Below are positions 48,036-57,775 of a stretch of 64,000 nucleotides of DNA, one piece after another. Position 1 is the first letter of the stretch, and each line of letters begins with the position of its first letter. The notes under the pieces were generated by a model, which had not been told where the DNA came from, ran no database searches, and saw only the letters and a program-made list of their open reading frames with translations. The stretch is from Echinicola shivajiensis (GTDB lineage Bacteria > Bacteroidota > Bacteroidia > Cytophagales > Cyclobacteriaceae), in NCBI RefSeq assembly GCF_018642165.1, contig NZ_JAHHZM010000006.1:205573-269572 (forward strand), read 5' to 3'. The translations under genes were made by a program, and so were the position numbers.

Positions 48036-48426
48036 AAAGTAACCATCGGTGGAAAGTAAATTGGAAGGTCTAAGATACAGAAATCTTTAAAAATTGCTTA
48101 TATGAGCCGTTTTTAGGTGATATTTTTTTTATGCGTAACCCTAAAGTAATGTTGATGTAACCCAATTGTAACCTCTTCTGTTAACGAATTGTTAAGCTCA
48201 GTTTTTAATATTCGAACTGTTATAGATCGGAATATATGACTTGTTGAATTTTATTTTTCTAATTGAAAAGTTTGGTTTTTCCGTTCTATTCAAAATGATG
48301 TTTCACCTAAAAGCCTTGAAAATGATGATTTAAAGAAATTGTAATACTTGTCAATTAACCTCTCAGAAAATTCCGAATGGAATACAAGGGGATTTGAAAA
48401 TCTATTAATAACAAACAATATTAAAC
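48036..48426. promoter_or_regulatory. Regulator-susC divergent promoter region
   Basis: 391 bases between divergent genes, very AT-rich. It contains the phased GTAAY array (48135-48196). TTTG at 48269-48272 could be a Bacteroidota -33 element, but I find no convincing TAnnTTTG partner. No ORF is supported. Confidence 0.5.
48135..48196. promoter_or_regulatory. Helically phased GTAAY array
   Basis: GTAAC at 48135, GTAAT at 48146, GTAAC at 48157 and 48168, then GTTAAC at 48180 and GTTAAG at 48191. Steps are 11, 11, 11, 12 and 11 bases, that is one helical turn each, so all face one side of DNA. It is about 100 bases upstream of the regulator and 230 upstream of susC, a plausible binding site for the LuxR-type regulator. 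Confidence 0.5.
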
Positions 48427-51400
48427 ATGAGAAAAACACTAGAGTTTAATAAGGGTGTTATTTTTTCCAGGTCTGGCCTAAAAATGAAACTCACCGGTTT
48501 GGTGTTATTGGGGTCATTTTTACAGATCAATGCGGAAACGCCCAGCTTTAATAACTTCAATAATTTAAATCCTGATTATGATAAAATTAATTACTATGAA
48601 GATCAAGAAGCACATAGAATAGAAGGTGTTGTATTTGATAGTAAAGGTGAACCTTTATTTGGAGCGAATATTATTGAAAAAGGTACAAGTAATGGGACAC
48701 TTACTGATTTTGACGGCAAATTCAGTATTGAAGTAGCTGATGAAAAGGCCGTATTGGTTATTTCTTATATAGGATTTAAACCCCAAGAGATTGTTGTTGG
48801 TAAAAAAACGAGCTTCAATGTTACCCTTGAGGAGGAGATGTCTGCTTTAGGTGAAGTAGTGGTAATGGGGTATGGTACGCAGGACCGTCGTAGCGTTACT
48901 TCTTCAGTTTCTTCGATAGATGTGGGAGAAGCTGTAAAAGGACCTGTGTCATCTGTGGCGCAATCACTAAGCGGAAGGGCTGCAGGTTTGACAGTTAATT
49001 TGAATTCAGCGCAGCCAGGTGGAGCTGTAAATTTCCAAATTAGAGGTTCCGCAACAGGAAGGGCTCCTTTGATTGTAATCGATGGTATGCCTACTACTGG
49101 ATTTTCTCCGGCGAGTGTGGGGCAATTTGGTACGGGATCTTTGGATGGGGTGTTATCATCTCTTAATCCTAATGATATTGAGCGTATTGATGTGCTTAAG
49201 GATGCCTCGGCCACCTCCATTTATGGTTCGAAAGCTGCTGGTGGGGTAATCTTGATTACCACGAAGCGTGGAAAAAAAGGAGGTGATTCTTTTACGGCAG
49301 ATATAAGTGTTTCCAGTGGGGTACAGGAATATTACAACTTGCCAGAGATGCTGGATCCTATAACATATATGAAAGAATCCAACCGTGTGAAGTATGAAAA
49401 GTGGTTGTATGATGGTAGACAGGATGTTTATGAAGGAGTACCGAAGCCAGGAGGATGGTCTGCACCAGGAGCATATACACCTTTATATACAGATAGTCAG
49501 ATAGCAGAATATGAGAATGGAACCAAGACCGGTACCAACTTTTTGGATCAGGTAACCCGTACTGGTATGGTGCAGGATTATGATCTTTCAGTGAGAGGTA
49601 ATCAAAAAAACACCAGATTTTATGCTTCTTTTGGTGGATACAACCAAAAAGGGATCATTAAAAACAATGACTTGTCCAAGTATACCGGTAGGGTAAATAT
49701 CGACCAAACCCTAGGTGATAAGGTAAAGACTGGGCTTACTATAAACTTTAGCCAAATTAATTCTGACAATGTTTCTATAGGTAATGGATCAAGATATGAA
49801 AACAGTGGTATTCTTACCAGTGCATTACAATTTGATCCGACACTTCCTGTGAGAAATGAAGAAGGAGGTTACCAAGTCAATATCAGACAATCTAATTTCC
49901 CGAACCCTGTTTCATACCTGGAAATAGATAATAAGACCAAAATGGAGCGCTTCTTTGCCAATGCCTTTTTGGAATATGAAATTTTACCAGAGTTGTCCTT
50001 TAAAACTCAGGTGGGATATGACCGCAATCAAAGTGATAGCTATGGATATCTACCAACAAGCACCATAGCAGGTTTGAGTACCAATGGACGTGCTGATAGG
50101 GCTGCAAATAAGAAGTCCAATAAACAATTCCAAGCCTTATTGAATTACAATAACACCTTTGGTGAAAAACATAACCTGTCTGGTACTTTGGGTACTGAGT
50201 ACATGTATTATGAATGGGAAGGAAATGGGATGCGCGCAACCAATTTCCCTTATGATGGAGTAAAATGGTATAACCTAGGATTGGGTGCTGATAGGCCGAA
50301 TATCTGGTCAAATGGTGGTAGCTCTGAGGTAATCTCATTTTTCATGAGAACCAGTTATGATTTTGACTATAAGTATTTTGTGACCATGAATATGAGGGTA
50401 GACGGTTCGTCTAATTTCTCACCTAAACATCAATATGGTTTTTTCCCTGGGATATCAGTAGGATGGGATATCACCAGAGAGAGCTTTTTGGAAGGCTCAG
50501 CCACCTGGTTGGATCAACTTAAGTTGAGAGCAGGTTATGGTGAGACGGGAAATGATAATATAGGTACTGCATTTACAGACTATTATTCACCGGGAGCCAA
50601 TACCATGTGGGGAAATTCGGTGATTTCAGGAGTGAGATTGGCCGGATTAGGTAATCCTGATCTAAAGTGGGAAAAGCAGGTGGATATCAATTTTGGTTTG
50701 GATTTCGCCATGTTTAATGGTCGGGTATCCGGTTCAGTGGAATACTTCAATAGAGAGATCAGTCGTATTCTAGGAAGCAAAAACCTATTGAGTTCCAACC
50801 CAGTTTCTTCACTCCTTTATAATTTGGATGCAAAAAAGAGAACCTATGGTACGGAAGTTACCCTGAACACCCAGAACATAGTCAAAGACGACTTTTCGTG
50901 GGGAACCAACTTCACCTTTACCTACTATCGTGACCAATGGTTAAAGAGAGACCCAAGCTATGTTTTGGCCATCAATCAAAGTCCTCAACAATATTTTGGT
51001 GAATTGTGGTACTATGAATCCGATGGTTTGGTAGAAGTTGGATCTGAAGACCCTCTGAATCAAATTCCTGGTACAATCAAGATTTTGGATGTTGATGGGT
51101 ATTTGATGGATGAAGATGGTAACCGCGTAATGGATGAAAATGGGAAGCCTATGTACAGTGGGGAGCCTGATGGTATGATCAATGCGGCAGACCGAGTTAA
51201 AGTAGGTGTCAACACCCCTTTCACAATTGGCCTAAACAATACCTTTAATTATAAGATGTTTGACCTATCTGTATATGCCTATGGTATGTTTAATAGATGG
51301 AAAACCAATGCCACTAGAACAATATATGGAGGAGGAAGTATTAATGCCATGTTGAGCAATGCATCTAATATGCAGACTGAAATCTTGGATAGATGGAACA

Positions 51401-51696
51401 GTGATAACCGATCTGGCACCGAGACATCTTCTTTACAAAGTGCCGCAAAATATGGGGCTGGGGACTTCTTTTTGGAAGAGGCTTGGTTTGTCAGGGTGAG
51501 GGACATCACTTTGGGCTATACTTTACCATCTACTTCACTGGATAAATTGAAAATTAGAAAATTAAGGGTCTTTGCTAATGTGCTGAACCCGTTCCTTTTC
51601 ACACCTTATACAGGTATGGATCCTGAGACGGATGTCTATATCGGGGCTTACCCTAATCAGAGAACATTCAATTTAGGTTTACAAGTTGGTTTCTAA
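48427..51696 (+). CDS. SusC-like TonB-dependent outer-membrane transporter
   Basis: 1089 aa. After a signal region comes a carboxypeptidase-regulatory-like domain (RIEGVVFDSKGEPLFGANI to SYIGFKPQEI), then the TonB-box/plug stretch EVVVMGYGTQDRRSVTSSVS and the plug with IRGSATGRAPLIVIDGMP. The barrel follows to a terminal Phe (LGLQVGF), needed for outer-membrane insertion. The motif DVLKDASATSIYGSKAAGGVILITTKRG is the SusC hallmark. It imports oligosaccharides captured by the downstream SusD partner. An unusually long N-terminal segment precedes the hydrophobic signal core (MKLTGLVLLGSFLQINA). Confidence 0.96.
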   Translation: MRKTLEFNKGVIFSRSGLKMKLTGLVLLGSFLQINAETPSFNNFNNLNPDYDKINYYEDQEAHRIEGVVFDSKGEPLFGANIIEKGTSNGTLTDFDGKFSIEVADEKAVLVISYIGFKPQEIVVGKKTSFNVTLEEEMSALGEVVVMGYGTQDRRSVTSSVSSIDVGEAVKGPVSSVAQSLSGRAAGLTVNLNSAQPGGAVNFQIRGSATGRAPLIVIDGMPTTGFSPASVGQFGTGSLDGVLSSLNPNDIERIDVLKDASATSIYGSKAAGGVILITTKRGKKGGDSFTADISVSSGVQEYYNLPEMLDPITYMKESNRVKYEKWLYDGRQDVYEGVPKPGGWSAPGAYTPLYTDSQIAEYENGTKTGTNFLDQVTRTGMVQDYDLSVRGNQKNTRFYASFGGYNQKGIIKNNDLSKYTGRVNIDQTLGDKVKTGLTINFSQINSDNVSIGNGSRYENSGILTSALQFDPTLPVRNEEGGYQVNIRQSNFPNPVSYLEIDNKTKMERFFANAFLEYEILPELSFKTQVGYDRNQSDSYGYLPTSTIAGLSTNGRADRAANKKSNKQFQALLNYNNTFGEKHNLSGTLGTEYMYYEWEGNGMRATNFPYDGVKWYNLGLGADRPNIWSNGGSSEVISFFMRTSYDFDYKYFVTMNMRVDGSSNFSPKHQYGFFPGISVGWDITRESFLEGSATWLDQLKLRAGYGETGNDNIGTAFTDYYSPGANTMWGNSVISGVRLAGLGNPDLKWEKQVDINFGLDFAMFNGRVSGSVEYFNREISRILGSKNLLSSNPVSSLLYNLDAKKRTYGTEVTLNTQNIVKDDFSWGTNFTFTYYRDQWLKRDPSYVLAINQSPQQYFGELWYYESDGLVEVGSEDPLNQIPGTIKILDVDGYLMDEDGNRVMDENGKPMYSGEPDGMINAADRVKVGVNTPFTIGLNNTFNYKMFDLSVYAYGMFNRWKTNATRTIYGGGSINAMLSNASNMQTEILDRWNSDNRSGTETSSLQSAAKYGAGDFFLEEAWFVRVRDITLGYTLPSTSLDKLKIRKLRVFANVLNPFLFTPYTGMDPETDVYIGAYPNQRTFNLGLQVGF

Positions 51697-51712
51697 TTCA
51701 AAATTGAGCGAA

Positions 51713-53281
51713 ATGAATAAAATGAAATATATCGTATATCTGATGGTCACCACTTTGATAATGCAAAGTTGTGAACTAGTGCGAGAGGAGTATAATAAGA
51801 TTACGCCGGACAATTTCTATCAGACTGAAAAAGATGCTGAATTGGCCTTGGCAGCCTTATACTATAATTCTATTACAAAAGTTGGTACTTGGAGTCCGGG
51901 GATGTTTGTCCAAAACATCAATTCGGTACAAATGGCATCAGATATTGCCGCAGGAGACATGGTTATGTGTTCATACGGAACCAATCCTTGGGAATATCTT
52001 AGGACCCACCAGTGGGAGGAATCTCGTGGCTATGGTACAGAACGTTTGTTCAAATACTATAACCATATTTCCAATGCTAGAATAGTGATCAAGCAGATAG
52101 AAGGAATGGCGGATATTCCTGATGCTAAGCGAAATGCCTTGATTGCAGAAGCCAGCGTGGTTGCGGGTTGGAAGGCTTTGCTACTTTATGATTGGTATGG
52201 ACCAGTTCCATATCCAACAGAGGAAATGCTGGCCAACCCTCAGGAGATCAAATATCCTGAGCGCCCGAGCAATGAGGAATTTGTCAGTATAATTGAATCA
52301 TTCCTTCAAAAAGGTGAAAACCTTCCTAAGGCAGATTTTGGAAGTGGTTTTGGAAGGGTAAATAAGGATTTGGCCAATTTCCTTTTGATGAAGCTATACA
52401 TGTTGGAAGCAGGAAGAACAGGCAATGCTGAATTTTGGTCCAAAGCTAAGGAAGCTGCTGAAAAAATTATCAGTGGAGGATCCTATGAATTGCAGTCTAA
52501 GTACAGTGATATCTTTACCGTTTCCAATAAGAGAAATAGAGAAATAGTGTTTGCCACTCCTTCTGACTATTCTTTCAATACTAATATGTGGCATGCGGAA
52601 GCCTTGCCCAATAACTATCCGAGTGCCCTTAACCGTGGTGCAGGAGCTTGGGGAGGTTATAAAATTCTTTGGTCTTTTTACGACACCTTTGACCAAAAGG
52701 ATATGCGTCTATCTGGCATAGCAGCGTCCTATACTACGGATTCAGGTTTGGAGATCACTAGGGAAAAGCCGTTCAGCAATAGACATGGTCTTGCAGATGG
52801 AGCCATTCCTGTGAAATATGAGCCTGACGATAATCAGGTAGGTTTTTTCCAAGGGCATGATTTCATTGTTTACCGTTATGCTGATGTGATATTGTCCATG
52901 GCTGAAATATTAAATGAATTGGGTGAGACTTCCAGTGTCAATGCCCCAAGCACGATCCAGCAAAGTCAAGATGGTGAATTGCTTTCAAGTGACGGTGGCA
53001 ATACAGCCTTGTCCTTTTTGAATGCCATCCGAGTAAGAGCAGGACTGGGCACTTTGTCCAATCTTTCACAGTCCCAGTTAAGGGATTCTGTACTGATGGA
53101 AAGGTCTCATGAGTTGTACTGTGAAGGAAGCAGAAGAGCTGATTTGATCAGGTACCAAAGGGTGACCAATGGCAATGGATATACCAAGTTTGATGAAGAT
53201 CCAAACAAGATGTTATTCCCTATCCCTGTTGGTTTTATCAATGAATACAAAGGGAATTTAAAGCAAAACCAAGGGTATTAA
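51713..53281 (+). CDS. SusD-like glycan-binding lipoprotein
   Basis: 522 aa from ATG 51713 (an ATG nine bases later is also possible). A lipoprotein signal ends at LIMQSC. The tetratricopeptide-like helices typical of RagB/SusD follow, starting TPDNFYQTEKDAELALAALYY. The C-terminal region has VYRYADVILSMAEILNELGE, SHELYCEGSRRADLIRY and LFPIPVGFINEYKGNLKQNQGY, all family signatures. It sits on the cell surface as the lid of the SusC channel. Its start lies 16 bases after the susC stop. Confidence 0.95.
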   Translation: MNKMKYIVYLMVTTLIMQSCELVREEYNKITPDNFYQTEKDAELALAALYYNSITKVGTWSPGMFVQNINSVQMASDIAAGDMVMCSYGTNPWEYLRTHQWEESRGYGTERLFKYYNHISNARIVIKQIEGMADIPDAKRNALIAEASVVAGWKALLLYDWYGPVPYPTEEMLANPQEIKYPERPSNEEFVSIIESFLQKGENLPKADFGSGFGRVNKDLANFLLMKLYMLEAGRTGNAEFWSKAKEAAEKIISGGSYELQSKYSDIFTVSNKRNREIVFATPSDYSFNTNMWHAEALPNNYPSALNRGAGAWGGYKILWSFYDTFDQKDMRLSGIAASYTTDSGLEITREKPFSNRHGLADGAIPVKYEPDDNQVGFFQGHDFIVYRYADVILSMAEILNELGETSSVNAPSTIQQSQDGELLSSDGGNTALSFLNAIRVRAGLGTLSNLSQSQLRDSVLMERSHELYCEGSRRADLIRYQRVTNGNGYTKFDEDPNKMLFPIPVGFINEYKGNLKQNQGY

Positions 53282-53316
53282 CAGACTGATCTTGTATTAG
53301 TAAGTTAATCATATCA

Positions 53317-53361
53317 TTATTCTATTTGGGTTTGGATAGATTCTAAACTCAAATGGAATAA
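53317..53361 (+). terminator. Hairpin after susD
   Basis: A 17-bp stem (53317-53333 with 53345-53361, two G-U pairs) around an 11-base loop. The following T-rich stretch is weak, so partial termination or 3'-end protection of the susCD message is likely. Confidence 0.6.
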
Positions 53362-53462
53362 TGTTCCTTGGTAGTTTTTAATATGAATACCCGCCTTTAA
53401 GGTCGCTTCTAATTTTTACTAAAAGTGATGAAGGATGTTTTTAATAAACTGATTTAGAAAAT

Positions 53463-55037
53463 ATGATTTTATCAATTAAAAATGGAACAACAGAAAAATC
53501 ATCAATTAATATAGGCACTAGTTTTTATACCATGTTTTATTTCCTTTTGCTTATTATGTCATTTGGCTGTGCTGAAAAATTGGATGATACAGACAATGAC
53601 AACAACAAAGAATTATCCTTGAAGTCCTATATTAATAGTTCTTTAATTGTCCCAACGGCTTACAGTTCAAATTTATCAGATGAAGTTAATTTGGTCATGG
53701 CCAAGGGGGAAATAGAAAGCTTTCAATTGGCCTTGGAGCTTGATGAGTTACAAAAGCTGGAATTCATTAAAAATAGTGAGAATAATTTATTGAATTTTAG
53801 TCTAAGTGAAATTGAAAATTATAATGGTGCGAGGGATGTCATCGTTCCAATAGATGATGAAACTTTTGCACCTACTAATAAGACTATTTACTTATTGGGG
53901 ACTTATGAGGCAGACAGAGCCATTGAAGCAGGGACTTACGAGGATGAATTAATCATTCAATCGTATAGTGGTAAAAAGACGATCACTATAACTGTTGAAG
54001 TCAAGGATGTCACCATTCCTGTGACCCCGTCGATCCCTTTAACTTTTGGTATCTATCAAAAGGTTTTAACGACTTCAACAAATCAAGAAGAAATTATAAA
54101 TAAAAGGAAAGAGTATTTCGAATTATGTTTTAAGAATCGCTTATCTCCTTATTTGGTGAATTGGGGACCTCCTGATATGCATTTGGATGTTCAATCATCT
54201 CCCTATGATTGGGATGATCCTAGAACTGAGGATTATATCAAGGACCCAAGGTTTGCTGCGATTGGATTACCCTATTATCATTATAATGATGAGGAACTGA
54301 CCCAATTATACAATAAGGTAGAAAGTGCTGGACTGTTGAATAAGTCATATGTCTACTATTATGATGAGCCAAGAAGCTATGAAGATCACGCTAAGGTGCT
54401 GGATCATGCTGAAAGACTATCTACTATTTCCCCAACTTTAAAAATACAACTTCCTGTTTTTTGTGGAATGACTGCTGAAAGTGACAATTTGATTGAGGTA
54501 TTTGAATACTATAAAGAATATCCACTCATAATCAACTCGGGGTATTATCCATTACAGAGCAGCGAGGAGAGAGCCAAGCAATATCTTGAAAAGGCTTATC
54601 CAAATCAAGAGTGGTGGACTTATACATGTTGTGGAGTGAAGCCAGGTTTCACCTATAACACTTCTGCTATAGGGATGAGATCCATGATGTGGAGAAGTTG
54701 GAAAGAACAAAGTAAGGGCTTTTTGTATTGGGCAGTTAATAATTACGAAAGCATAGACCCAGATGTGATTCCTACTTGGGCTAAGCCAGGAGATGGCCAT
54801 CTCATCTATAGAGGACATGAATTTGGAAAAGATTACCCAGTTTCAACCCTACGTTTAGAGCGTTTTAGAGATGGTGAAGAGGATTATGAATTGTTGAAAA
54901 TGATTGAACAAAACTTTGGTAGAACGAAAGCTTTGGAACTTTTAAGCAAAGTATATCAAGGGCCAAATCAACAAGTAGAAAATCCTGCAAAAGTTGAGCA
55001 GTTTAGATTAGAGATGTTGAATTTACTATCTGAATAG
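53463..55037 (+). CDS. DUF4091 / GH123-like glycoside hydrolase lipoprotein
   Basis: 524 aa. The N-terminus is long for a lipoprotein; the hydrophobic core FYFLLLIMSFGC suggests that ATG 53532 may be the true start. An N-terminal beta domain (about 50-190) leads to a TIM-barrel half with YVYYYDEPRSYEDH, in which Asp301-Glu302 match the paired carboxylates of GH123-type enzymes that use substrate-assisted catalysis on N-acetylgalactosamine. Family-typical GFLYWAVNNY and LRLERFRDGEEDYELLKMI follow. The enzyme class is likely; the sugar is inferred only from the GH123 relationship. Confidence 0.85.
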   Translation: MILSIKNGTTEKSSINIGTSFYTMFYFLLLIMSFGCAEKLDDTDNDNNKELSLKSYINSSLIVPTAYSSNLSDEVNLVMAKGEIESFQLALELDELQKLEFIKNSENNLLNFSLSEIENYNGARDVIVPIDDETFAPTNKTIYLLGTYEADRAIEAGTYEDELIIQSYSGKKTITITVEVKDVTIPVTPSIPLTFGIYQKVLTTSTNQEEIINKRKEYFELCFKNRLSPYLVNWGPPDMHLDVQSSPYDWDDPRTEDYIKDPRFAAIGLPYYHYNDEELTQLYNKVESAGLLNKSYVYYYDEPRSYEDHAKVLDHAERLSTISPTLKIQLPVFCGMTAESDNLIEVFEYYKEYPLIINSGYYPLQSSEERAKQYLEKAYPNQEWWTYTCCGVKPGFTYNTSAIGMRSMMWRSWKEQSKGFLYWAVNNYESIDPDVIPTWAKPGDGHLIYRGHEFGKDYPVSTLRLERFRDGEEDYELLKMIEQNFGRTKALELLSKVYQGPNQQVENPAKVEQFRLEMLNLLSE

Positions 55038-55076
55038 ACTCATATATCTGTTCGATTTTAACTCAATTTAAATTTA

Positions 55077-55121
55077 AAAGGCATCAGTTGAATAGGATTG
55101 TTTTGTCTTTATGGTGCCTTT
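55077..55121 (+). terminator. Hairpin after the DUF4091 gene
   Basis: AAAGGCATCA (55077-55086) pairs with TGGTGCCTTT (55112-55121) with one G-U pair. It has an A-run on one side and a T-run on the other, as in a terminator, with a 25-base loop. Confidence 0.5.
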
Positions 55122-55147
55122 AGTTTGGACCAAAAAACTAAATAAAA

Positions 55148-56032
55148 ATGAAAGTCAATATAATTAAATCATTTGCACTAAGTGTAGCTGTACTTCTAAA
55201 TTTATTTGGATGTATAAGTGAAGATGATACAGATAAAAATGAACCTGTAGCTGATTTTGAATTTGAGATCAGTGAAGGTAAAGTTGAGTTCATCAACAAA
55301 TCCATCAATGCCGATATTTTTTTATGGGAGTTTGGAGATGCTGAAGACTCAGAAAGTGTAATGGATAATCCCTCCTTTGAATATACCCGACCGGGGAGTT
55401 ATGATGTTACGGTAACTTTAAAGGCTACTAATAGTGAAACAGGGAAGGTAAGTACGGTGTCTAAGGAAGTTTCTTTAATTGATATTCCAGCTTCCATAGC
55501 TATCGATGGAGACTTCACGGATTGGGGAGAAATTCCTTTTTTGGAAGATGTAACAGGGGATGGCAGTATAGAGAAAATTAAAGTGGATGGATCGGGAGAT
55601 TTGATCAGTGTATACATTGAAGGTAATTCAGATTTATCATTGCATATGCCGGAATGGGCAGTCAATACAGATGGAGATATCTCAACTGGATTTGTCAATG
55701 ATAATTTTTGGTTAAACACTGGGTTCGATATTTTAGGTTCGGATACTGCGCATGGGCTATATACACGTAAGGATGGAGCTGAGTCTTCAGAATGGAAGTG
55801 GACATGGCAATCGGAAGCAGCCGTTTGGTGGTATTTTTCTGAAAAGAAATCTTTAGGAAATGGAAAAGTCGGAATCGAAATGGGCCTTTCTAAATCAGAA
55901 ATCCAAAAATTTGCTACGCTTTCAGATGAAGGCGTTTATATGGTCATAACGGATTGGGGACCTCAATGGGATTTAAGAGGAAGAATACCAGCAAAAGAAG
56001 CAGGCCAGTCAGCTATTTATGTGAAATTCTAA
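55148..56032 (+). CDS. PKD-domain surface lipoprotein
   Basis: 294 aa. A lipoprotein signal ends at LLNLFGC. An acidic linker is followed by a PKD domain (about 35-115: FEFEISEGKVEFINKSI to FLWEFGDAEDSE). A beta-sandwich C-terminal domain with ASIAIDGDFTDWGEIPFLEDV resembles carbohydrate-binding family 9-like modules that begin with a DGxxxDW motif. It probably binds glycan at the cell surface, like SusE/SusF-type accessory proteins. Its position between two enzymes supports that. No catalytic motif is seen. Confidence 0.85.
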   Translation: MKVNIIKSFALSVAVLLNLFGCISEDDTDKNEPVADFEFEISEGKVEFINKSINADIFLWEFGDAEDSESVMDNPSFEYTRPGSYDVTVTLKATNSETGKVSTVSKEVSLIDIPASIAIDGDFTDWGEIPFLEDVTGDGSIEKIKVDGSGDLISVYIEGNSDLSLHMPEWAVNTDGDISTGFVNDNFWLNTGFDILGSDTAHGLYTRKDGAESSEWKWTWQSEAAVWWYFSEKKSLGNGKVGIEMGLSKSEIQKFATLSDEGVYMVITDWGPQWDLRGRIPAKEAGQSAIYVKF

Positions 56033-56046
56033 TATAATTACTTAAA

Positions 56047-56092
56047 AAAAGACTTGCTTGCTGCACCGTTGGATGTTTTGAGCAAGTCTTTT
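56047..56092 (+). terminator. Intrinsic terminator after the PKD lipoprotein
   Basis: AAAAGACTTGCT (56047-56058) and AGCAAGTCTTTT (56081-56092) are a perfect 12-bp stem ending in a T-run, 15 bases past the stop. Confidence 0.8.
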
Positions 56093-56232
56093 CTATTATT
56101 CTAAATGTAGTTTTAACCATCTGATCGTAATCTAAAATCAATGTGCATTTTATGATCTAATAGTTGATTTGCCAGTTGTGTCAGTGGGGGAACAATCAAG
56201 TGTTGGACAAACTTGCTATAAGTAAAAAATAT

Positions 56233-57774
56233 ATGAGTAAAATTGAGAAAGTTTTAGGAGACCCTTTAAATTCCTCTAAAACTTTATTTCTGCAATTGAT
56301 TATTGTGGCATTATTGGCTGTAGCATGCACTGCTAGAAAAAGTGGGGGAAGCTCCATGAATATAGAAATGGAACCCGATACGACCAGTGTGCTGAAAAAT
56401 CCAGCAATGGGCTGGGTGATGTACAATGAGGGCTGGGAACTGTATTCCTATTACCAAGAAAATTTTGATCACCTCAATGTGGATAGTTTTTGGAAGCAGA
56501 TGGATGAAGTGAACGCCCATGAGGTAAGTAATATTCTATATATTCGGGCGATCTGGTCTGCATTTGAGCCAGAGGAAGGAGAGTATGCTTGGGAGCATGA
56601 TCCTGACTTTATCAAATTGATAGAAGGAGCGAAGGAGAGGAATTTGAAATTGGCATTTCGTGTATTTCATCACAGTGGAAGTCAGGTTCAGCAAGCTACA
56701 CCTGACTATGTGTTTGAAGCAGGTGCCCAATATGAAGTGTCAAAAAAGGGATCTAATAAACGGGGTTTTAAAAATCCATATTATGATGATCCTGTTTTTA
56801 TGCAAAAATTCAACACATTTGTAGCTGCCTTAGCAGCTGAATTTGATGATCCAGAGGTGACAGATTTTGTAGATGGTTATGGAGCGGGGCTTTGGGGAGA
56901 AGGCCATAACCTCCTTTTAATTGATAAAAATAAGAAGGGAGAAGTAATCGATAGAATCACTGGTATCTATGAATCCCATTTCAAAAATATCCTTACCGTC
57001 TATAATCTATCAAGTGCAGACTGGAAATATGCAGGGCCATTGGTTTTTGAGAACAAACATTTCCTGCCAAGAAGAGATGGCTTGGGCAGTTATTGGTTTG
57101 CCCAGAAATCAAGGGATAGGGTTGATAATTACTTTTTCCCAAAGTATCCGCTAATGGCCGAGGGGTGTTATTGGCTCAATAGTAAAACCCAGGATACAAC
57201 AGGCACTGCCTATAAGACAGACAAACAGTTTGAGTTTCATTCTTGGAGAGAAGCTTTAAGTTTTGGAATGGAAGATGCCTTGAACCATCATGCCAATATT
57301 TATGATTTAAGGGTGCCATTGCAGGCAAAATTTTGGATAAAACAAGCTCCTGATGCGGTTCAGAAGTTTATCACACATGGTGGCTACAGGCTTTACCCAA
57401 ATGAAGTAAATATTAGACAAACTTCAGATTCATTGATAGTAGAGAGCTCGTGGGAAAATCTTGGCGTTGGGGTTTTGCCCAATCACCACCCCAACTGGAA
57501 TGGTAAGTATAAATTGGCCTGGGGATTGAAACATAAAGAGAGTGCAGAAGTTACTGCCATGGTAATTGAAGGAAGTGCCAATCCCGGTGATTGGATCAAG
57601 GGAGAACATTATTTATATATTACTGAAATTAAAATTCCTCAAAATGTCAAGAGTGAAGATTATTTCTTGGTAACAGCCATTGTAAATGAAAGAAATAATC
57701 AGGCAGAAATTGAATTGGCACTCAAGGAAAAGCCAAAGGATAAGTGGTACAAAATATCTAGTTTAACATTTTAA
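56233..57774 (+). CDS. DUF4832-containing glycosidase-like lipoprotein
   Basis: About 513 aa from ATG 56233; the TTG at 56164 would put 23 extra residues before the signal. A lipoprotein signal ends at ALLAVAC. A TIM-barrel part follows, with MGWVMYNEGWELY, LYIRAIWSAFEPEEGEYAW (as at the start of GH42-like barrels) and DGYGAGLWGEGH with candidate acid Glu223. The C-terminal beta domain (about 400-513: GGYRLYPNEV onward) fits DUF4832. It is one base from the GH27 gene, so both are translated together. Substrate inferred only as a galactoside-type glycan. Confidence 0.8.
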   Translation: MSKIEKVLGDPLNSSKTLFLQLIIVALLAVACTARKSGGSSMNIEMEPDTTSVLKNPAMGWVMYNEGWELYSYYQENFDHLNVDSFWKQMDEVNAHEVSNILYIRAIWSAFEPEEGEYAWEHDPDFIKLIEGAKERNLKLAFRVFHHSGSQVQQATPDYVFEAGAQYEVSKKGSNKRGFKNPYYDDPVFMQKFNTFVAALAAEFDDPEVTDFVDGYGAGLWGEGHNLLLIDKNKKGEVIDRITGIYESHFKNILTVYNLSSADWKYAGPLVFENKHFLPRRDGLGSYWFAQKSRDRVDNYFFPKYPLMAEGCYWLNSKTQDTTGTAYKTDKQFEFHSWREALSFGMEDALNHHANIYDLRVPLQAKFWIKQAPDAVQKFITHGGYRLYPNEVNIRQTSDSLIVESSWENLGVGVLPNHHPNWNGKYKLAWGLKHKESAEVTAMVIEGSANPGDWIKGEHYLYITEIKIPQNVKSEDYFLVTAIVNERNNQAEIELALKEKPKDKWYKISSLTF

Positions 57775-57775
57775 T

